Assembly: GCA_002238525.1 (NCBI GenBank)
Contig: MPMN01000007.1
Location: 1 to 64,000, forward strand
Length of the DNA stretch: 64,000 nt
Direction of reading: 5' to 3'
Source: Flavobacteriaceae bacterium bin25
GTDB lineage: Bacteria; Bacteroidota; Bacteroidia; Flavobacteriales; Flavobacteriaceae
Below are positions 59,935 through 64,000 of this stretch, piece by piece (the stretch's first letter is position 1; each line of letters opens with the position of its first letter). The position numbers and the translations under genes were made by a program. Under the pieces are notes generated by a model. That model saw nothing but the letters and a program-made list of their open reading frames with translations, was not told the DNA's origin and searched no databases.

Positions 59935-60135
59935 GCTTTTATTGGATTACTTTGGAAATTAGTTGAGCCAATTAGACATCATACGATTCTTTTGTTTGAT
60001 TCCCTTGCCCGGGTTGGCAGTTCTTTAATCACTTACATTTGGGGAAATTATATTCAATTGGAAAGTTATCTCAATGATGGTATGGAAAACACAGAGTGGA
60101 TTAAAAAAGTTGATTTTTTCTTGAGTTTTCTATAA
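59935..60135 (+). pseudogene. C-terminal fragment of an unrecognised gene beside the IS element
   Basis: After a TAA at 59932 the frame is open for 66 codons without any ATG at its beginning. It reads like real protein (WKLVEPIRHHTILLFDSLAR, then ITYIWGNYIQLESYLNDG) and ends at TAA 60133-60135, five bases before the glycosyltransferase start. I do not recognise the family. It may be what is left of a gene cut by the insertion sequence ending at 59872. Confidence 0.4.
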
Positions 60136-60140
60136 AAAAA

Positions 60141-60908
60141 ATGATGAAGCACTTTGAACTGATTATTGTTATACCCGCACATAACGAAGAAGAACGTTTT
60201 TCAGCAGATAGGCACCATGAATTTTTGAAAATCCATCCACAGGTGTTGCTTTGTTTTGTCAATGACGGTTCTACGGATAAGACGATTAATTTATTTAGAC
60301 AGTTAAAGGCTTCATATGAAGAAAATGTAGAAATCCTGAGTCTTAGAAAAAACAGTGGTAAAGCCCATGCTGTTCACTTCGGATTTTCTCATTGCAATTT
60401 GAATTTTCGGTACAATAAAATCGCTTATTTGGATGCTGATCTATCTACCTCATTAGAGGAATGTTATGAAATAAGCAAACATTTAGATCAACAGATATCC
60501 TTTGCTTTTGCATCTCGTATTGCAAAACTTGATTCAAATATTCAGAGAAAACTTTATAGGTTTATTATAGGACGATGTATGGCAACCCTTATTTCTTTTC
60601 AACTTAATTTAAGAGTATACGATACTCAGTGTGGATGTAAGATTTTTAATAAAGAACTTGCTTCTCAAGTTTTTCAAGAACAATTCATGTCAAAATGGCT
60701 CTTTGATGTGGAAATTTTTCATCGTATCCTAAGTTTATATGGGAAGAAAAAATTGTTGAAAATATCCAAGGAAGTCCCTTTGCAATCTTGGATTGATGGT
60801 AATAAATCCAAAGTAAGTCCCCTATACTTTTTTCGAGTTTGGATAGATTTAATAAATATATATTTTAGGTATAAGAATAAAAAAATGCTCAATGAAATTG
60901 TGGACTGA
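60141..60908 (+). CDS. GT2-family glycosyltransferase (polyprenyl-phosphate sugar synthase-like)
   Basis: 255 residues. The N-terminus LIIVIPAHNEEERF and CFVNDGSTDKT form the nucleotide-sugar fold. KNSGKAHAVHFGF and the metal-binding DAD in AYLDADLSTS are at about 97. The later DTQCGCKIFNKELA and WLFDVEIFHR blocks match DPM1/dolichyl-phosphate-glucose synthase-like enzymes. No membrane segments are seen at the C-terminus, unlike ArnC/GtrB. The product would be a polyprenyl-phosphate sugar at the inner face of the membrane. It overlaps the next gene by 17 bases, a GT-C transferase that would use such a donor. The start may also be the second ATG (60144). Confidence 0.88.
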   Translation: MMKHFELIIVIPAHNEEERFSADRHHEFLKIHPQVLLCFVNDGSTDKTINLFRQLKASYEENVEILSLRKNSGKAHAVHFGFSHCNLNFRYNKIAYLDADLSTSLEECYEISKHLDQQISFAFASRIAKLDSNIQRKLYRFIIGRCMATLISFQLNLRVYDTQCGCKIFNKELASQVFQEQFMSKWLFDVEIFHRILSLYGKKKLLKISKEVPLQSWIDGNKSKVSPLYFFRVWIDLINIYFRYKNKKMLNEIVD

Positions 60909-62310
60909 TCTAACCAGGGGTAGCCCCAAGGGGCTTTTATTTCTGGTATTTCTACTTCTTTTTATGCGATTGCTTCTTAACATGTGTGTTCCATTAATGG
61001 ACAACACCGAAGCACGCTATGCTGAAATTGCGAGGATAATGGCTCAGACAAGGAACTGGATCACCCCACAAGTTGACTATGGAGTCCCTTTTTGGGCAAA
61101 ACCACCTTTGTCTACTTGGCTGTCAGCAGGTAGCTTTAAATTTTTTGGAATCAATGAATTTGCCGCTCGGTTACCTTATTTCTTGATTTCTGTTTTTATG
61201 ATTCTTCTTACCGGAAAGTATGCATCAAGAAAGAACCTGCCATTTCTACTGCCTGGCCTTGTTTTATTGACAACGCCCCAATTTTTTTTACATGCCGGTG
61301 TCGTTTCAACAGATACCGCCCTGGCATTGAGCATAACAATAGTAATGCTGTCCTTTTGGGAGGTAATGAACCAAAACAATAACTGGTATTGGAAATATCT
61401 TTTTTTTGTCGGCATAGGCATAGGTTTATTGGCTAAAGGTCCAATAGTCGGAATATTGACTGTTCCCCCACTAGTTGTTTGGTTGTGGATTCATAAATCT
61501 TTTCGTATAGTCAGTTCTCTTTTCCCTTGGGTTAGAGGTATATTAATTACCCTCATAATAGCGTTACCCTGGTATTTGATGGCTGAAATTAAGTCTCCCG
61601 GATTCATAGATTACTTTGTCCTAGGGGAACACTTTAAAAGATTTTTTGTTTCAGATTGGATAGGAGACAAATATGGAGTTCCAAAGTCACAACCATTGGG
61701 GATGATATGGATTTTTCTCTTTGCACTTGCTTTACCATGGATTCAAGTTATTATCTATAAGCTATTAAATAACGGGAAATCCTGCATTAAGGATAAATGG
61801 GTTTCATTTCTTCTGCTCTGGATTTTATGGACACCCTTGTTTTTTTCTGTTTCAAAAAGTCTCCTCCACCCTTACATTTTGCCTATAATGGTCCCTATAG
61901 CTTTGTTGGTAACTTCATGGTGGAATGAATTTCGAAGAAGAAAAGTATTTCTTTTAATTGGAGTCTCCATCTCTATTCTCATGTTCTCAATAGTTTCTTT
62001 GGGACTTTTATTGGGGACTCTAAAAGTGCATTCCAATACAGACAAGTACTTGATTGAAAATATAGAAGAAGGGTTCCCTCTATTTCATTTTGATAACAAA
62101 AGCTATTCAAGTCAATTTTACTCTAAAGGAAAAATAATTTCTATTGATGAAATAGATTTAGAAAATAAAATCAGCAATCAAGAACATTTTAGGATAATCA
62201 TGAATACCAAGGATACAATTAAATTGTCACCAATTGTCTTATCCCAATTAAAGGCTTTGGATAACAATAATAAAAAAACTCTATTTGGAAATTCCTACGA
62301 AAGAAAATAA
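60892..62310 (+). CDS. GT-C (ArnT/PMT-like) polyprenyl-phosphate sugar transferase
   Basis: 472 residues. The N-terminal membrane helix (about 13-34) is followed by the catalytic extracytoplasmic loop motif MDNTEARYAEIARIM, with the acidic residue typical of GT-C enzymes, and by WAKPPLSTWLSAGSFKFFG, the ArnT/GT83 hallmark. About ten further hydrophobic helices follow up to residue 380, then a soluble tail. Such enzymes transfer a sugar from undecaprenyl phosphate to lipid A or to proteins on the periplasmic side. Pairing with the upstream GT2 donor synthase supports this. The acceptor is unknown; the Thr/Pro-rich lipoproteins nearby are only a speculative possibility. Confidence 0.87.
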   Translation: MKLWTDLTRGSPKGLLFLVFLLLFMRLLLNMCVPLMDNTEARYAEIARIMAQTRNWITPQVDYGVPFWAKPPLSTWLSAGSFKFFGINEFAARLPYFLISVFMILLTGKYASRKNLPFLLPGLVLLTTPQFFLHAGVVSTDTALALSITIVMLSFWEVMNQNNNWYWKYLFFVGIGIGLLAKGPIVGILTVPPLVVWLWIHKSFRIVSSLFPWVRGILITLIIALPWYLMAEIKSPGFIDYFVLGEHFKRFFVSDWIGDKYGVPKSQPLGMIWIFLFALALPWIQVIIYKLLNNGKSCIKDKWVSFLLLWILWTPLFFSVSKSLLHPYILPIMVPIALLVTSWWNEFRRRKVFLLIGVSISILMFSIVSLGLLLGTLKVHSNTDKYLIENIEEGFPLFHFDNKSYSSQFYSKGKIISIDEIDLENKISNQEHFRIIMNTKDTIKLSPIVLSQLKALDNNNKKTLFGNSYERK

Positions 62311-62389
62311 AAGTCAGAAATATCAAGGAATTTCGAAAAAGATTGAGAGTAAAAGATAATATGGTGCAGATTTAACTTAATAGAAAGAC

Positions 62390-64000
62390 CTAAACCATTG
62401 ATTCAGAGATAGTGTTGAAATCAGATTGAAAGTGGAATTCAATATTGGGAAATTTTTGCTGGGTATGAGAAAGAGAAAACTGGGAATCTGCTAAAAAAAC
62501 CAATTGGTCTTGTTTATCGGTAGCCAAGAATTTTTGTTTTAACCTTTTGAAATCATTAAATTCTGGATGCTGGTTGTTTTTGTCTACCCAGCATGCTTTG
62601 TATACGGGAATGCTTTCATATGTACATTCAGCACCATATTCATGAAGAAGTCTGTATTGTATTACTTCAAATTGGAGCACTCCAACTGTACCTATGATTT
62701 GGCGGCCATTAATTTGAAGAGTAAAAAGTTGAGCTACACCTTCGTCCATCAGTTGATTAATTCCTTTTTTAAGTTGTTTGGCCTTAAGTGGGTTTTTATT
62801 GATTATAAATCGAAAATGTTCAGGAGAAAAACTAGGAATTCCACTAAAATGAAGATTTTCTCCATTTGTTAAAGTATCTCCGATTTTGAAGTTTCCCGTG
62901 TCATGTAATCCAACAATATCCCCTGGATATGAAATATCAATTACTTTTCTTTTTTCTGCAAAAAACGCATTAGGTGAGGAAAATTTCAAATTTTTACCTA
63001 ATCTGACATGAAAATAGGAAGTGTTACGAACAAATTGTCCCGATACAATTTTCAAGAAAGCCAATCGATCTCTATGTTTAGGGTCCATATTGGCGTGAAT
63101 TTTGAAAACAAAACCTGCAAATTTTTTTTCGCTAGGATTAATTGTTCTTCTATCAGTCAATTTTGGTCTTGGAGATGGTGCAATTTCAACCAGAGTTTCT
63201 AAAAGCTCTTTTACACCCAAATTTTTCAGCGCAGAACCAAACATAACTGGATGAATTGATGATTCTAAGTAAGGGTCTATTTCAAAGTTTGGATATAGTT
63301 CGCTGATTACATCAATATTTTGAACTAATTCTTCAATTTCATCACTTTCCAAAAATTTAGATAAATCTTGAGAATTTAGGTCATCAATAGCCTCGTAGGA
63401 GGGAAGTTTTTGTTTGTCTTTTTCCGAATAAAAAAACAGCGTATTCTTTTTGATGATGTTGTAGATTCCCTTGAAATCTTGACCATCACCAATCGGAAAA
63501 GATAAAGGAGTGGGATTTAGCTTTAATTCTCGTTCTAGCTCATCAAATAAATCAAAAGGATCCTTTGCATCTCTATCCATCTTATTGATGAATACGATGA
63601 TGGGAATTTGACGCATTCGACATACTTCTACTAGTTTCTTGGTCTGAAGTTCAACCCCTTTAGCACCATCTACAACAACAATTACACTGTCAACAGCTGT
63701 TAGAGTTCGATATGTATCTTCAGCAAAGTCCTTATGTCCAGGGGTATCTAAAATATTTATCTTGGTGCCTTTATAGTGAAATGCTAATACAGATGTAGCA
63801 ACAGAAATTCCACGTTGTCGTTCAATTTCCATAAAATCTGATGTAGCTCCTTTTCGAATTTTGTTTGATTTCACTGCTCCGGCTTGGTGAATAGCACCAC
63901 CAAAAAGGAGTAACTTTTCTGTTAAAGTTGTCTTCCCTGCATCTGGATGAGATACTATCCCAAAAGTTCTTCTTTTACGAATTTCATCTTCTAATGTCAT
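62390..64000 (-). CDS. prfC: Peptide chain release factor 3
   Basis: 536 residues from the ATG that occupies the last three bases of the window, so a slightly longer start outside cannot be excluded. The N-terminus MTLEDEIRKRRTFGIVSHPD and GTPase motifs SHPDAGKTT (G1), DTPGHKDF (G3) and NKMDRD (G4) are those of RF3, whose usual length is about 530. ERQRGISVATSVLAF covers switch I. RF3 recycles RF1/RF2 after termination. It is transcribed toward the glycosyltransferases with a 79-base gap. Confidence 0.96.
   Translation of the reverse strand: MTLEDEIRKRRTFGIVSHPDAGKTTLTEKLLLFGGAIHQAGAVKSNKIRKGATSDFMEIERQRGISVATSVLAFHYKGTKINILDTPGHKDFAEDTYRTLTAVDSVIVVVDGAKGVELQTKKLVEVCRMRQIPIIVFINKMDRDAKDPFDLFDELERELKLNPTPLSFPIGDGQDFKGIYNIIKKNTLFFYSEKDKQKLPSYEAIDDLNSQDLSKFLESDEIEELVQNIDVISELYPNFEIDPYLESSIHPVMFGSALKNLGVKELLETLVEIAPSPRPKLTDRRTINPSEKKFAGFVFKIHANMDPKHRDRLAFLKIVSGQFVRNTSYFHVRLGKNLKFSSPNAFFAEKRKVIDISYPGDIVGLHDTGNFKIGDTLTNGENLHFSGIPSFSPEHFRFIINKNPLKAKQLKKGINQLMDEGVAQLFTLQINGRQIIGTVGVLQFEVIQYRLLHEYGAECTYESIPVYKACWVDKNNQHPEFNDFKRLKQKFLATDKQDQLVFLADSQFSLSHTQQKFPNIEFHFQSDFNTISESMV

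Overview
The window looks like a chromosome segment of a marine-type member of the Bacteroidota (Flavobacteriia/Cytophagia-like). The support is a SusC/SusD outer-membrane pair, many S1 sulfatases, TAnnTTTG-type -7 boxes with little Shine-Dalgarno sequence, a DUF3467-type gene directly behind rpoC, and lipoprotein signal peptides ending in LFSC or LLGC. The exact genus cannot be read from the sequence.

Layout. (1) 1-2118, minus strand: a large lipoprotein made of InlB-type repeats, broken by a frameshift at a run of eight G. (2) 2667-22010, plus strand: a polysaccharide utilisation locus with susC, susD, six S1 sulfatases, a GH95 alpha-L-fucosidase/galactosidase and a GH97 alpha-glycosidase. 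Together these suggest exo-acting breakdown of a sulfated, fucose- or galactose-containing polysaccharide; no endo-enzyme, regulator or sulfatase-maturation gene is in view. (3) 22120-25830: a large orphan RecQ-like helicase, followed at once by a decayed 170-bp copy of the last sulfatase. (4) 26079-44489: the tRNA-tuf-secE-nusG-rplKAJL-rpoBC cluster. Its ancestral Thr-Tyr-Gly-Thr-tuf order is interrupted by two minus-strand genes, a secreted FAD oxidoreductase and aconitase. (5) 44956-58013, minus strand: three more giant lipoproteins related to the one at position 1. All share an InlB-repeat stalk, but two end in a metzincin-like metalloprotease and one ends in DUF285/BspA-like repeats. They are separated by remnants of ISL3 and IS1595 transposases. 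(6) 58441-59872: a decayed IS5-type element with inverted ends. (7) 60141-62310: a GT2 and GT-C glycosyltransferase pair. (8) 62390-64000, minus strand: release factor 3 (prfC), starting at the window edge.

The most unusual content is the stalk-and-head lipoprotein family. Two members carry poly-G runs at the same codon position: eight G in the gene at 1-2118 (out of frame) and nine G in the gene at 44956-48165 (in frame). This is the pattern expected for phase-variable surface proteins. A third member carries a fresh 708-bp internal duplication, an expanded Asp-rich 21-bp repeat and a single in-frame amber codon. A fifth member appears to have been almost entirely deleted. Together these features describe a rapidly evolving surface-protein locus.
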